A stretch of 64,000 bases of DNA from Pseudomonas sp. B21_DOA (GCA_030544685.1 CP086683.1:992001-1056000); one strand, 5' to 3'; positions 10,464 through 19,883 are shown, counted from the first letter of the stretch. Program-made: numbers and translations. The notes: a model not told the origin generated them from the sequence alone.

Positions 10464-11285
10464 ATGGATCGTTACGTTGTTTTCGGTAACCCGATCGGCC
10501 ACAGCAAGTCGCCGATGATTCACCAGCTGTTCGCCGAACAGACCGGCCAGAGCCTTGATTACAGCACGCTGCTCGCGCCGCTGGATGATTTTGCCGGCTG
10601 CGCCACGGCGTTTTTTCGCGAAGGGCGCGGCGCCAACGTGACAGTGCCGTTCAAGGAAGACGCTTACCGTCTGGCCAACAGCCTGACCGCCCGCGCGCAG
10701 CGCGCCGGTGCGGTGAACACCTTGAGCAAACTGGACGATGGATCACTGCTCGGCGACAACACCGATGGCGCAGGCCTGGTCCGCGATCTGACGGTCAATG
10801 CCGGGTTCAGCCTGACCGGCAAGCGCATCCTTTTGCTCGGCGCTGGGGGCGCGGTTCGCGGGGCACTAGAGCCATTGCTGGCGGAGAAACCGGCCTCGGT
10901 GATCATCGCCAATCGCACGGTGGACAAGGCTGAGTTGCTGGCGGAATTATTCGCCGATCTGGGGCCGGTGTCGGCCAGTGGTTTCGACTGGCTGCGCGAG
11001 CCGGTGGACGTGATCATCAACGCCACCTCCGCCAGCCTGACCGGTGACGTGCCGCCGATCGCGCCAAGTCTGATCGAGCCGGGCCAGACCCTGTGCTACG
11101 ACATGATGTACGGCAAGGAACCGACCGCATTCTGCCGCTGGGCCACTGCGCACGGCGCGGCGCTGGCGATGGATGGTCTGGGCATGCTCGCCGAGCAGGC
11201 GGCCGAGGCGTTCCTGCTGTGGCGCGGCGTACGCCCGGATACCGCGCCGGTACTCGCCGAACTGCGCCGCCAGCTAGCGCAATAA
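10464..11285 (+). CDS. aroE: Shikimate dehydrogenase (NADP+)
   Basis: AroE reduces 3-dehydroshikimate to shikimate in aromatic amino acid synthesis. The 273 residues have the substrate-binding [12 protein letters not shown] at the N-terminus, [11 protein letters not shown] with the catalytic lysine, NTDGAG, and the NADP Rossmann loop [10 protein letters not shown] near residue 130. The ATG at 10464 has AGGA at an ideal distance; a GTG one codon earlier is possible. It follows hemF directly and a REPIN follows it. Confidence 0.97.
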   Translation: MDRYVVFGNPIGHSKSPMIHQLFAEQTGQSLDYSTLLAPLDDFAGCATAFFREGRGANVTVPFKEDAYRLANSLTARAQRAGAVNTLSKLDDGSLLGDNTDGAGLVRDLTVNAGFSLTGKRILLLGAGGAVRGALEPLLAEKPASVIIANRTVDKAELLAELFADLGPVSASGFDWLREPVDVIINATSASLTGDVPPIAPSLIEPGQTLCYDMMYGKEPTAFCRWATAHGAALAMDGLGMLAEQAAEAFLLWRGVRPDTAPVLAELRRQLAQ

Positions 11286-11290
11286 CCCCT

Positions 11291-11376
11291 GTAGGCGTGA
11301 GCCTGCTTGCGATTGCGGTGTGTCAGTTGAAATTTCGTCTCTGACACACCGCAATCGCGAGCAGGCTCACTCCTAC
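11291..11376. repeat. REPIN (paired REP hairpin) after aroE
   Basis: Two inverted REP units face each other: gtaggcgtgagcctgcttgc at the left and gcgagcaggctcactcctac at the right, with matching gcggtgtgtcag and ctgacacaccgc inside. It lies between the convergent aroE and sulP genes and may act as a two-way terminator. Confidence 0.85.
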
Positions 11377-11391
11377 AAAGGCATGCGGTGC

Positions 11392-12960
11392 TCAGTCTTC
11401 AAACCGGATCGGGCATTTCTCCGCCCCTTCCAATTTGCGCAATTCCTCCACCACCGGCGGCCGTGCGCGGCGCAAAGTCAGGCTGCGCCCCTGGCCCAGC
11501 AGTCGCCGCGCTTCCTGATGCAGCATCTCCACCCCTGAATAATCGATGAAGTTGATCTGCTGTGCCTCGATCACCACCCGCGCGCCTTGCAGGCGTTGCA
11601 GGCGCACTTGCAGGTAATGGCTGGCGCCGAAAAAGATCGAGCCGCCCACCCGCAGCACGTCGTCGTCACCGTCGCGCCAATGCTGCACTCGTGGTTGCGA
11701 GGTGCGCTTGAGGTAGAAAAACAGCGACGCCAGCACCCCGGCGTAGATCGCCGTCTGCAATTCCAGCAGCAGAGTCGCGAGGCAAGTCAGGACCATCACC
11801 ACGAACTCGGCGCGGCTGACCCGCAGTAAAGCGCGAATGCCGCGGTGATCGACCAGACCCCAAGCTATCAACAGGATGCTGCCGGCCATGGCCGGGATCG
11901 GAATGTGCGCGATCAGCCCCGCGCCGAACACCGCAAACAGCGCCACCCAGAGCGCCGAAAACACCCCGGCCAGCGGCGAGCAGGCACCCGCCTCGTAACT
12001 CAGACCTGAGCGGGTAAACGATCCGGCTGACAGCGACCCGGAAAAGAACGCACCGACAATGTTCGACAGACCCTGTGCGCGGACTTCCTGATTGGCGTCG
12101 AGCAACTGTTGCGAGCGCGCCGATATCGAACGGGCGATCGACAGACTGGTGACCAGCCCGAGCATGCCCACCGCCACGGCGCTTGGCAGCAGGCGCAGGA
12201 TCACCTCCAGATCCAGCGGCAAGGCGCTCAGCGGCGGCAGGCGTCCGACGAAAGCGCTGACCAGATGCACATGACCGAACATTCCTGGCCAGATCCACAC
12301 CAGCAGACTGGCCAGCACCAGTGTGAGCAACAGCGTCGGCCAGCGCGGCAGGAGTTTTTTCAGGGCCACACCGACGATTACCGTGGCGACGCCAAGGATC
12401 AGCGAAGGTTTATCCACAGCCCCCAGATGTCGCAGCAGATCCATCAGGCTGGCGAGCGCCGTGGTGTTGGCCGGCAGTTCCAGACCGAGCAGATTGGGCA
12501 ATTGCCCGATGGCGATGACCACCGCAGCACCGAGGGTGAAGCCGAGCACTACCGAATGCGAAACGAAATTCACCAGCGCGCCGAAGCGCAGCAAGCCGAG
12601 CAGCCATTGGAAAATCCCGGCGAGAAAAGTCAGCAGCAGGATCAGGGTGATGTAGTCCTCGGACGCCGGCACCGCGAGCGGGCTGACGCTGGCGTACAGC
12701 ACAATGGAAATCGCTGCCGTCGGGCCGCAGATCAGATGCCATGACGAACCCCACAGGCACGCGACCAATACCGGGATGATCGCCGCATACAGGCCGTATT
12801 CCGGCGGCAGACCGGCAATCAGTGCGTAGGCTATCGACTGGGGTAACGCGAGAATCGCACCGCTGAGGCCGACGATCAGGTCCCGTCCGACGCTGGCGCG
12901 GGTTTGCCGTGGCAACCAGCTCAGGAAAGGGAAAAGTGAACGACGGCTGGGGAAGGCCAT
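11392..12960 (-). CDS. SulP family inorganic anion transporter
   Basis: This inner-membrane protein of 522 residues has the SulP architecture: about 10-14 hydrophobic segments from residue 20 to 400, including the family signature region ALPQSIAYALIAGLPPEYGLYAA, then a short cytoplasmic STAS domain (about 430-515). SulP proteins carry sulfate, bicarbonate or other anions, often with sodium or protons; the substrate cannot be read from the sequence. It lies downstream of choX/betC on the same strand, separated by a REPIN. Since BetC releases sulfate, a link with choline-sulfate or sulfate movement is possible but only inferred. Confidence 0.92.
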   Translation of the reverse strand: MAFPSRRSLFPFLSWLPRQTRASVGRDLIVGLSGAILALPQSIAYALIAGLPPEYGLYAAIIPVLVACLWGSSWHLICGPTAAISIVLYASVSPLAVPASEDYITLILLLTFLAGIFQWLLGLLRFGALVNFVSHSVVLGFTLGAAVVIAIGQLPNLLGLELPANTTALASLMDLLRHLGAVDKPSLILGVATVIVGVALKKLLPRWPTLLLTLVLASLLVWIWPGMFGHVHLVSAFVGRLPPLSALPLDLEVILRLLPSAVAVGMLGLVTSLSIARSISARSQQLLDANQEVRAQGLSNIVGAFFSGSLSAGSFTRSGLSYEAGACSPLAGVFSALWVALFAVFGAGLIAHIPIPAMAGSILLIAWGLVDHRGIRALLRVSRAEFVVMVLTCLATLLLELQTAIYAGVLASLFFYLKRTSQPRVQHWRDGDDDVLRVGGSIFFGASHYLQVRLQRLQGARVVIEAQQINFIDYSGVEMLHQEARRLLGQGRSLTLRRARPPVVEELRKLEGAEKCPIRFED

Positions 12961-13012
12961 GGGTCCTCGCGGTTGGGTTTTTCAGGCAAGCCTATCAGGA
13001 CACGGCAATCAT

Positions 13013-13144
13013 TGTGGCGAGGGATTTATCCCCGATGGGCCGCGAAGCGGCCCCAAACCCAGAGTTCTCGGTGAGTCAGGTATATCGAGTTCACGGATCT
13101 TGCGACTGCTTCGCAGCCGATCGGGGATAAATCCCCTCGCCACA
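13013..13144. repeat. REPIN between choX and sulP
   Basis: Outer arms tgtggcgagggatttatccc and its complement (gggataaatcccctcgccaca) enclose a second pair around gggccgcgaagcggcccc. This is a different REP family from that after aroE and matches the element at 24287-24420. Confidence 0.85.
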
Positions 13145-13170
13145 GGTAAGTGGTCGACAGTCAGATCGCA

Positions 13171-14091
13171 TTACAGTTTGGCTTTCACCGCCGCCAACGC
13201 CTCCTTGCCATCCAGCGTTTTCACGCCATCGAGCCACTTGTCCAGCACCGCCGGATTGGCCTTGATCCACGCCTTCGCCGCTTCGGTATTGCTGACCTTC
13301 TTGTTCACCACGTCGGCCATGATGCTGTTCTCCATGTCCTGGGTGAACGCCAGATTGGTCAGCAACTTGCCCACATTCGGGCAGGCCTCGGCGTAGCCCT
13401 TGCGGGTCAGGGTGAACACGTTGCCGGTGTCACCAAAGTATTTTTCGCCGCCTTTCAGATAGCGCATTTTCAGTTGCACGTTCATCGGGTGCGGGGTCCA
13501 GCCGAGGAAGGTGACGAATTTCTGTTTCTTCACCGCCCGCGACACTTCGGCGAGCATCGCCTGCTCGCTGGATTCGATCAGCTTCCACTGACCCATGTTG
13601 AAGTCGTTCTTCTTGATGATTTCCTGCAACGAAATGTTCGCTGGCGCGCCCGAACCGATGCCGTAGATTTTCTTGTCGAACTTGTCGGCGAATGTGTTCA
13701 GGTCGGCAAAATCATGCACGCCCGCCTCCCAGACATAGTCGGGGACGGCGAGGGTGAATTCCGTGCCTTCGAGATTTTTCGCCAGTTGCGTCACATCGCC
13801 GGTGGCGACGAATTTGTCGTAGAAGCCCTGCTGCGCCGGCATCCAGTTGCCGAGGAACACGTCAACCTGGCCATCCTTCAAGCCGCCAAAGGTGATCGGC
13901 ACCGCGAGGGTGTCGATCTTGGCCTTGTAGCCCATGCCGTCGAGCAGAAATCCGGTGATGGCATTGGTTGCGGCGATGTCGCTCCAGCCTGGATCGGCCA
14001 TCTTCACGGTTTCGCAGCCTTGCTCGGCGAAGGCCGAGGCGCTGCTCAATGCGATCAGGCCAACGGTCACAGCTGTGGATAACTTGCGCAT
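13171..14091 (-). CDS. choX: Choline ABC transporter substrate-binding protein ChoX
   Basis: This is a periplasmic solute-binding protein of the OpuAC/ChoX type that delivers choline (or a related quaternary amine) to an ABC permease. The mature protein follows a signal peptide (MRKLSTAVTVGLIALSSASA). Aromatic residues that could form the cation-binding box are present, such as VKMADPGWSDI, FLGNWMPAQQ and YVWEAG. I chose the start at 14091 for 306 residues; upstream in-frame codons do not look like coding sequence. It is directly downstream of betC (16 bp gap). No permease or ATPase gene lies next to it, so it must share one encoded elsewhere. Confidence 0.92.
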   Translation of the reverse strand: MRKLSTAVTVGLIALSSASAFAEQGCETVKMADPGWSDIAATNAITGFLLDGMGYKAKIDTLAVPITFGGLKDGQVDVFLGNWMPAQQGFYDKFVATGDVTQLAKNLEGTEFTLAVPDYVWEAGVHDFADLNTFADKFDKKIYGIGSGAPANISLQEIIKKNDFNMGQWKLIESSEQAMLAEVSRAVKKQKFVTFLGWTPHPMNVQLKMRYLKGGEKYFGDTGNVFTLTRKGYAEACPNVGKLLTNLAFTQDMENSIMADVVNKKVSNTEAAKAWIKANPAVLDKWLDGVKTLDGKEALAAVKAKL

Positions 14092-14107
14092 GGACTTCCC
14101 CTTAACA

Positions 14108-15622
14108 TTATTGGTTTTGGCAGGGTTGTGGATAACGGGCCTTGCGCTCCAGATCATCGAGGTCGATGTGGTTGCGCATGTATTGCTGACTGGCATCGAC
14201 CAGCGGCTGGTGGTCCCAGCTCTTCAGCTTGCCGATGGTTAACGCATCGGCGACGAAACGGCGTCGGCGCTGGCTGGCGAGCACCTCCCGGTGGATCGCC
14301 GGGATGTCCCACTTGGCCCGCGCTTCAGCGAGAAAGTCTTCGAACAGCTGACGATGTTGCGGCGACTGGCTGAGCTCCTCTTCTTCGCGCGGATCGTTAT
14401 CCACATCGAAGAGTAGGCACGGGTCGCTTTCGCTGTAGATAAATTTGTAGGCGCCACGGCGGATCATCATCAACGGGCTGACAGTGCCTTCGGCCATGTA
14501 TTCGCCGAACACTTCGTCATGCCCGCCCTGCCCTTGCAGGTGCGGCAGCAACGAACGACCGTCCAGCGGCAAGCCTGGCTCGAGCGTGCCACCGGCCAGA
14601 TCAACGAACGTTGGCAGCAGGTCGGCGGTGGAAACGGCGGCGCTGACCCGGCTCGCTTCGAATTGCCCCGGCGCGCTGATCAGCAGCGGCACTCGCGCGG
14701 CCATCTCGAACCAGTGCATTTTGTACCAGAGCCCCTTCTCGCCGAGCATGTCGCCATGGTCACCGGAGAAAACGATGATGGTGTCGTTAATCAGCCCGGT
14801 TTCCTCAAGCGTTTGCAGCAGTTTGCCGACGTTGGCGTCGATATAGCTGCAAGCCCCGAAGTAGGCGCGACGGGCATCGCGGATTTTATCCACAGGCAGC
14901 GGCTTGTCCCACAGGTCGTAAACCTTCAGCAGGCGTTGCGAGTGTGGATCAAGATCGTCCTGGTTCATGGCTGTAGGCAACGGGATATCGGCATCGTCGT
15001 ACAAATTCCAGAAGGCCTTGGGAATCGTGTACGGGTCGTGCGGATGGGTCATCGACACGGTCAGGCAGAACGGTTGGTCGCCGTCTTCGCGGATGTGATC
15101 GAACAGGTACTGCTGCGCTTTGAACACCACCTCTTCATCAAAATCCAGCTGATTGGTGCGCACGCACGGCCCGGCCTGCAGTACCGAAGACATGTTGTGA
15201 TACCAGCTCGGCCGCACGTCCGGCTCGTCCCAGTTCACCGCCCAACCGTAATCCGCCGGGTAGATATCGCTGGTCAGGCGTTCTTCATAACCGTGCAGCT
15301 GGTCGGGCCCGCAGAAATGCATCTTGCCCGACAGCGCGGTGCGGTAGCCGAGACGGCGCAGGTAGTGCGCATAAGTGGGGATATCGGCAGGGAAATCGGC
15401 AGCGTTGTCGTAAGCGCCGATCTTGCTTGGCAACTGACCGCTGACCAGGGTGAAACGCGACGGTGCACACAACGGGCTGTTGCAATAAGCAGCATCGAAC
15501 ACCACGCCTTGGGCGGCGAGGCGGGACAGATTCGGCAGTTTGATTGGCGATGGGCCGTAGAACGGCAACATTGGCGCGGCCATTTGATCGGCCATGATGA
15601 AAAGAATGTTCTTGCGCTTCAT
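14108..15622 (-). CDS. betC: Choline-sulfatase
   Basis: BetC hydrolyses choline-O-sulfate to choline and sulfate, feeding glycine betaine synthesis and sulfur supply. The 504 residues carry the type I sulfatase signature LCAPSRFTLVSGQLPSKIG, in which the Cys of C-x-P-S-R is converted to formylglycine, the metal site MADQMA near the N-terminus and FSGDHGDMLGEKGLWYK. The C-terminal extension (residues 430-504) is typical of choline sulfatases. Start ATG at 15622; an alternative ATG six codons upstream exists. It leads choX and is divergent from its LysR regulator. Confidence 0.95.
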   Translation of the reverse strand: MKRKNILFIMADQMAAPMLPFYGPSPIKLPNLSRLAAQGVVFDAAYCNSPLCAPSRFTLVSGQLPSKIGAYDNAADFPADIPTYAHYLRRLGYRTALSGKMHFCGPDQLHGYEERLTSDIYPADYGWAVNWDEPDVRPSWYHNMSSVLQAGPCVRTNQLDFDEEVVFKAQQYLFDHIREDGDQPFCLTVSMTHPHDPYTIPKAFWNLYDDADIPLPTAMNQDDLDPHSQRLLKVYDLWDKPLPVDKIRDARRAYFGACSYIDANVGKLLQTLEETGLINDTIIVFSGDHGDMLGEKGLWYKMHWFEMAARVPLLISAPGQFEASRVSAAVSTADLLPTFVDLAGGTLEPGLPLDGRSLLPHLQGQGGHDEVFGEYMAEGTVSPLMMIRRGAYKFIYSESDPCLLFDVDNDPREEEELSQSPQHRQLFEDFLAEARAKWDIPAIHREVLASQRRRRFVADALTIGKLKSWDHQPLVDASQQYMRNHIDLDDLERKARYPQPCQNQ

Positions 15623-15736
15623 GTGATCGCGGCATTCCATGTTGAATATTTATGCGAGAGTGCTGCGATCGAGCATGGAGTCCATGCCTGTTTCGGTAAA
15701 GCCCGCGCCGGACAATGACTAGGATAAGCACAGCTT

Positions 15737-16687
15737 ATGTATGAAGCCCTCGGTGACCTGTCCCTCGATCTGCTCCGCGCCTTTGAGGCGGCGGCACGCC
15801 ATCGCAGCTTTACCGCTGCTGCGGTAGAGCTCGGCACTACGCAACCGGCGATCAGCCAGCAGATAAAACGTCTGGAAGAACAGCTCGGTACGCGTCTGTT
15901 CGATCGTATTTATCGGGGCATTGAACTGACCGAAGTGGGCGCCCTGCTGTTCGAGCAAGTTACCCTCGGGTTGCAGAATATCGACGCCGGATTGAGCGCA
16001 ATCAGCACTCAGCAGCAACATGAAGTGCTGCAAGTAGCCACGGATTTTGCGTTCGCCGCTTATTGGTTGATGCCGCGCCTGCACCGCTTTCACGAAGCCA
16101 ATCCGCACATCGATGTCAGCCTGGTCACCAGCGAGCGCAACCACAACATGCTGCGCACCGACATCGACGTGGCGATCCTGTTTGGCGACGGTCGCTTCAA
16201 GCAGGGTGAGAGCCACTGGCTGTTCAGCGAAGAAGTGTTTCCGGTGTGCAGTCCGCTGTTGCTCAAGGACCGCTCATTGCCGTTGCCCGCGCAGGCGCTG
16301 CTGGAGTTTCCGCTGCTGCATCTGCGTGGGGAAAACAGCAGTAATTGGTTCGACTGGAGTGGCTTGTTTCGTCAATTGGGCCTGACTACGCCACCGGCGC
16401 CGGGCCAGTTGCGCTTCGACAATTACACCTTGCTGATTCAGGCTGCGATTGGCGGGCAAGGTGTGGCCATTGGCTGGCGGCACCTTGTGGATAACTTGCT
16501 GGTGCAGGGGTTGCTGTGCCGGCCACTGGCGGAAACCACGCTGTCGCGGCTGGGGTATTACGTGGTGTTGCCGCAACGCAAGCGTCGGGGTGCGTTGATT
16601 CGGGAATTTGTTGATTGGTTAATGGCGGAACAGGCCAGCAGTGCGGAATCGCTGAACGGTCTGGCCCTGCCCTCGATTGCGGTGTGA
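15737..16687 (+). CDS. LysR-type regulator of choline-sulfate use
   Basis: This 316-residue LysR-family protein has an N-terminal winged helix-turn-helix (SFTAAAVELGTTQPAISQQIKRLEEQLG, residues about 25-52) and a C-terminal periplasmic-binding-like effector domain. It belongs to the GcvA/choline-sulfate-utilisation group by neighbourhood, being divergent from betC with a 114-bp shared promoter region. It probably activates betC-choX when choline sulfate or choline is present; that is inference from position. Preceded by AGGATAA. Confidence 0.9.
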   Translation: MYEALGDLSLDLLRAFEAAARHRSFTAAAVELGTTQPAISQQIKRLEEQLGTRLFDRIYRGIELTEVGALLFEQVTLGLQNIDAGLSAISTQQQHEVLQVATDFAFAAYWLMPRLHRFHEANPHIDVSLVTSERNHNMLRTDIDVAILFGDGRFKQGESHWLFSEEVFPVCSPLLLKDRSLPLPAQALLEFPLLHLRGENSSNWFDWSGLFRQLGLTTPPAPGQLRFDNYTLLIQAAIGGQGVAIGWRHLVDNLLVQGLLCRPLAETTLSRLGYYVVLPQRKRRGALIREFVDWLMAEQASSAESLNGLALPSIAV

Positions 16688-16690
16688 AGA

Positions 16691-16750
16691 GTAAAAGAGC
16701 AACCGATCGCGGCTCGAGCCTTCGGCTGCTGCGCGGTTGCGATCTTTTAC
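16691..16750. repeat. Inverted repeat between convergent genes
   Basis: Arms gtaaaaga and tcttttac with inner pairs gcaaccg and cggttgc, around a second small hairpin (gagccttcggctg region). It belongs to the same type as the 'aaagatcgcagcc' repeat at 53817-53891 and overlaps the last codon of the oxidoreductase gene. Confidence 0.65.
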
Positions 16751-17412
16751 GAATCAGAAGCCGCCACAAAATTCACATGCTCACCGACATGCAGATTCAA
16801 CCGCAGCTCATCGGCGATGCCCACCGCGACACGGTTCAGGCGCTCCAGCGGTTCGGCCAGTCCCGGTTCGAGATTGCCGCCGACCTGACTGAAGTGCTCG
16901 ATGGTCAACCCGGCCACGCCATGCGGCGCATTGACCAGGGTCCAGCGCAGTGAGCTGCTTTGTACTGCCTCGAGGATTTCTTCGGCAGCGTGACGTTGCA
17001 GACGTTCGTCACTGTCAGGTTCGTCGAGCACGGCAAAACTGCCGACCAGAAACAGGCGCGGCACGCTGGCCAGTTGCAAACCTTCGACCAACGCGTCGAC
17101 TGCCAGCACCTGTTCAACCGGCCCCAGAGTCACCGAGCGCTCGACGTGGTCGCTGCTGAACGGCAGCCCTGGCGCGTCCAGCAGGCAGATCACTGCCGAA
17201 CTGCCGGCAACGCTCTGATTGACTCGCTCGGCATCGAACAGATCGCCGGTCTTGGTGCGCAAGCCCGGACGCGGCGCCAGCGCAGTGAGATCATCGAGAA
17301 TGGCGATGACTTCGTGTTGGCGGCGCAGTAATTCAGCCATCAACGCACCGCCCAGGCTGGCCATGGCACCATAGAGCACCACTTTCACCACTGGGGTTTC
17401 GGCATTTTTCAT
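16747..17412 (-). CDS. NAD(P)-binding Rossmann-fold oxidoreductase (atypical SDR)
   Basis: A 221-residue protein beginning MKNAETPVVKVVLYGAMASL. The Rossmann glycine pattern is weak (GAMASLGGAL in place of GATGxxG), followed by the acidic AILDDL end of strand 2, as in the YwnB/NAD(P)H-binding group. The later parts (VPRLFLVGSFAVLDE, RWTLVNAPHGVAG) fit the family. Start at 17412 chosen because the frame upstream overlaps the start of the divergent gene in an unlikely way. Substrate unknown. It is divergent from the DOPA-dioxygenase-like gene. Confidence 0.8.
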   Translation of the reverse strand: MKNAETPVVKVVLYGAMASLGGALMAELLRRQHEVIAILDDLTALAPRPGLRTKTGDLFDAERVNQSVAGSSAVICLLDAPGLPFSSDHVERSVTLGPVEQVLAVDALVEGLQLASVPRLFLVGSFAVLDEPDSDERLQRHAAEEILEAVQSSSLRWTLVNAPHGVAGLTIEHFSQVGGNLEPGLAEPLERLNRVAVGIADELRLNLHVGEHVNFVAASDS

Positions 17413-17493
17413 GGCTGTTTTCCTTATTGTTGTCCTATATGGCCTGTGACGGTGGAAACAGCCAAGGGTTCGAACCGATTGAGAGGCGACACG

Positions 17494-17820
17494 ATGCAAG
17501 GGATCAAGGGTTATCACGCCCATGTCTATTTCGACGCGCAGACCATCGACCAGGCGCGGGCCTTGTGCGAACAGGCCGCGCAGTTGTTTGCGCTGAAAAT
17601 GGGCCGCGTGCACGAACGCCCGGTAGGGCCGCACCCCGACTGGAGCTGCCAACTGGCCTTCGGTCCCGAGCTGATCGGCGAGGTGCTGCCATGGCTGGCG
17701 CTCAACCGCAAAGGCCTGGTGGTGTTCCTGCATCCGGACACGGGCGACGACTTGCTTGACCACACCGAACACGCGATCTGGATGGGCGCGGTGCGGCCGC
17801 TGGATCTGTCGGTGTTTTAA
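17494..17820 (+). CDS. DOPA 4,5-dioxygenase family protein
   Basis: A small cytoplasmic protein of 108 residues of the DOPA-4,5-dioxygenase-like fold (ferredoxin-like). The conserved histidines are in GYHAHVYFD at the start, ERPVGPHPDWSCQLAF in the middle and VVFLHPDTGDD...DHTEHAIWMG near the end. The fungal/plant enzyme opens the DOPA ring; the bacterial role is not established. Start at 17494 gives the conserved N-terminus; the longer frame begins upstream without support. Its stop overlaps that of the convergent GFA gene. Confidence 0.87.
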   Translation: MQGIKGYHAHVYFDAQTIDQARALCEQAAQLFALKMGRVHERPVGPHPDWSCQLAFGPELIGEVLPWLALNRKGLVVFLHPDTGDDLLDHTEHAIWMGAVRPLDLSVF

Positions 17821-18227
17821 TCGAGGGTTTCTTCGGCTTCGCCCGGCAGATGTTCATCCAGATGCAGCCAGGGCAATCGGCTGTCGGTCCAGATGTGCCG
17901 CTCGGCCGGCGCCGTTTCCGGATGATCCAGCGTAGCGATGGTCACATCGATGCTGTCGGGGCTGAGCGCGGTCACCAATGCCAGTTGCGCGCCGCAGTTT
18001 GCGCAGAAAAACCGCACGCAACTGGCTGACGAGTCATAGCGGGCCGGCGTCCCTTTCACCCATTGAAATTTTTCCGCCGGCACGGTGATCCAGGTGGTGA
18101 CGATGCCGCCGCTGACCTTGCGGCAGATTGAACAATGACAGTGAGCGATATCGCGCAACGGACCGCTGAACTGATAGCGGATGTGTCCGCAGTGACAGCC
18201 ACCCTCATGCGCCTGATTCGTATCCAT
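17817..18227 (-). CDS. GFA family (glutathione-dependent formaldehyde-activating-like) protein
   Basis: A 136-residue zinc protein of the GFA/CENP-V fold. Cysteine clusters are intact: GGCHCGHIRY (residues about 10-19), AHCHCSICRK (about 33-42) and FFCANCGAQL (about 74-83). Family members bind glutathione or small thiols, but most have no proven reaction. It converges with the DOPA-dioxygenase-like gene, the two stops overlapping by three bases. Confidence 0.9.
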   Translation of the reverse strand: MDTNQAHEGGCHCGHIRYQFSGPLRDIAHCHCSICRKVSGGIVTTWITVPAEKFQWVKGTPARYDSSASCVRFFCANCGAQLALVTALSPDSIDVTIATLDHPETAPAERHIWTDSRLPWLHLDEHLPGEAEETLD

Positions 18228-18555
18228 CGCCCTTCTCCCGTGTTTATTGGCGCTCGCCGTATCCGACCACCGGTTGGCCGTTCATTCACCGCTTTCAATA
18301 GCGAAAGGTAGCTGAAAGCTTCCCCGATTAGGATCGCCTCACTCCCGGCAACAGACCGGTTGGCCCAAGACCTGTGTTTGCTCCACAGGCCCGGCCCAAT
18401 TAACAACAACAATGGTGATTCTGATGTCCTCTGCAACCCGCCGTTTCTCCTGCTTCCTGCTGGTCACTCCACCCGTACGCCTCGCGCCTCCCGTTCTGCG
18501 CTGATCACACCCGATCCGCCCATTCCATTAGCCGCGCTACGCCTGGAGTATTCCC
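18228..18555 (+). promoter_or_regulatory. Leader region of the citrate transporter, with CA motif
   Basis: This 328-bp gap has no full gene. At 18402-18412 it holds AACAACAACAA, a strong match to the AAnAAnAA catabolite-activity (CA) motif bound by Hfq/Crc in Pseudomonas. Twelve bases later an ATG at 18424 opens a 26-codon reading frame that stops before the transporter. The transporter itself has GGAG upstream of its ATG. Catabolite repression of citrate uptake by Crc is therefore likely; a translated leader peptide is only a possibility. Confidence 0.55.
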
Positions 18556-19863
18556 ATGCTGACTTTCCTTGGCTTCGCCATGGTCATCACGTTCATGTTC
18601 CTGATCATGACCAAGCGCCTGTCTGCGCTGATCGCCCTGATCATCATCCCGATCCTGTTCGCCCTGTTCGGTGGTTTCGCGCCGAAAATCGGTCCGATGA
18701 TGCTCGAAGGCATCACCAAACTGGCGCCAACCGGCGTGATGTTGATGTTCGCCATTCTGTATTTCGCCCTGATGATCGACTCCGGCCTGTTCGACCCGGC
18801 CGTGCGCAAGATCCTCAAACTGGTCAAGGGCGACCCACTGAAAGTTTCGGTCGGCACCGCCGTTCTGGCGCTCGTTGTTTCCCTCGATGGTGACGGCGCG
18901 ACCACTTACATGATCTGCGTGGCCGCGATGCTGCCGCTGTACAGCCGCATCGGTATGAGCCCGCGGATCATGGCCGGTCTGATCATCCTCGCCGGCGGCG
19001 TGATGAACATGACTCCGTGGGGCGGCCCGACTGCCCGTGCTGCGAGTGCCCTGCATGTCGACCCGTCGGACATTTTCGTGCCGATGATCCCGGCCATGGC
19101 CGCCGGTGTCGTAGCGATCCTGCTGATTGCCTACTTCTACGGCAAGCGTGAGCGTGCCCGCCTCGGCGAGCTGCACCTGGTTGGCGACGAGATCGATCAC
19201 AGCGAAATCAGCGTCTCGCAATTCCCTGACGCACGCCGTCCGAAGCTGATCTGGTTCAACGCCGCACTGACTTTCGGCTTGATGTGCACACTGATCGGCG
19301 GCCTGTTGCCGCTGCCGGTGCTGTTCATGGTGGCGTTCAGTATCGCGATGATCGTCAACTACCCCTGCCTGCAAATGCAGAAGGATCGCGTCGCCGCGCA
19401 TTCCGGCAGCGTGCTGGCAGTGGTCGGGCTGATCTTTGCGGCCGGTATCTTCACCGGTATCCTGTCGGGCACCGGCATGGTCGATGCGATGTCGAAGAGC
19501 CTGTTGGCGGTGATTCCGGACTTCCTCGGCCCGTACCTGGCGGTGATCACGGCGCTGGTGAGCATGCCGTTCACCTTCTTCATGTCCAACGACGCGTTCT
19601 ACTACGGCGTGTTGCCGGTGTTGGCCGAAGCGGCCAGCCACTATGGGATCACTGCGGTGGAAATGGCCCGTGCCTCGATCGTCGGCCAGCCCGTCCACTT
19701 GCTGAGCCCGTTGGTGCCGTCGACCTACTTGTTGGTGGCGCTGGCCGGTATCGATTTCGGTGATCACCAGCGTTTCACCCTGAAATGGGCGATCCTGGTG
19801 TGCATCTGCATTCTGATTGCTGCACTGCTGTTGGGGACTTTCCCGGTGTTCAGCACTCTATAA
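18556..19863 (+). CDS. CitMHS family citrate-metal:H+ symporter
   Basis: An inner-membrane transporter of 435 residues with about 12 hydrophobic segments, starting MLTFLGFAMVITFMFLIMTK. Family marks include VVSLDGDGATTYMICVAAMLPLY and MNMTPWGGPTARAASAL. CitMHS members bring in citrate complexed with Mg2+, Ca2+ or other divalent ions together with protons. It is alone in its transcription unit, with a CA-motif leader upstream and a rho-independent terminator right after it. No two-component regulator lies beside it. Confidence 0.95.
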   Translation: MLTFLGFAMVITFMFLIMTKRLSALIALIIIPILFALFGGFAPKIGPMMLEGITKLAPTGVMLMFAILYFALMIDSGLFDPAVRKILKLVKGDPLKVSVGTAVLALVVSLDGDGATTYMICVAAMLPLYSRIGMSPRIMAGLIILAGGVMNMTPWGGPTARAASALHVDPSDIFVPMIPAMAAGVVAILLIAYFYGKRERARLGELHLVGDEIDHSEISVSQFPDARRPKLIWFNAALTFGLMCTLIGGLLPLPVLFMVAFSIAMIVNYPCLQMQKDRVAAHSGSVLAVVGLIFAAGIFTGILSGTGMVDAMSKSLLAVIPDFLGPYLAVITALVSMPFTFFMSNDAFYYGVLPVLAEAASHYGITAVEMARASIVGQPVHLLSPLVPSTYLLVALAGIDFGDHQRFTLKWAILVCICILIAALLLGTFPVFSTL

Positions 19864-19883
19864 GCCCAAGACTCACCGTAACG

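Noticed and set aside
18505..19767. 420-codon minus-strand frame opposite the citrate transporter
   Set aside because: His/Gln/Asp-rich antisense of a membrane protein gene.
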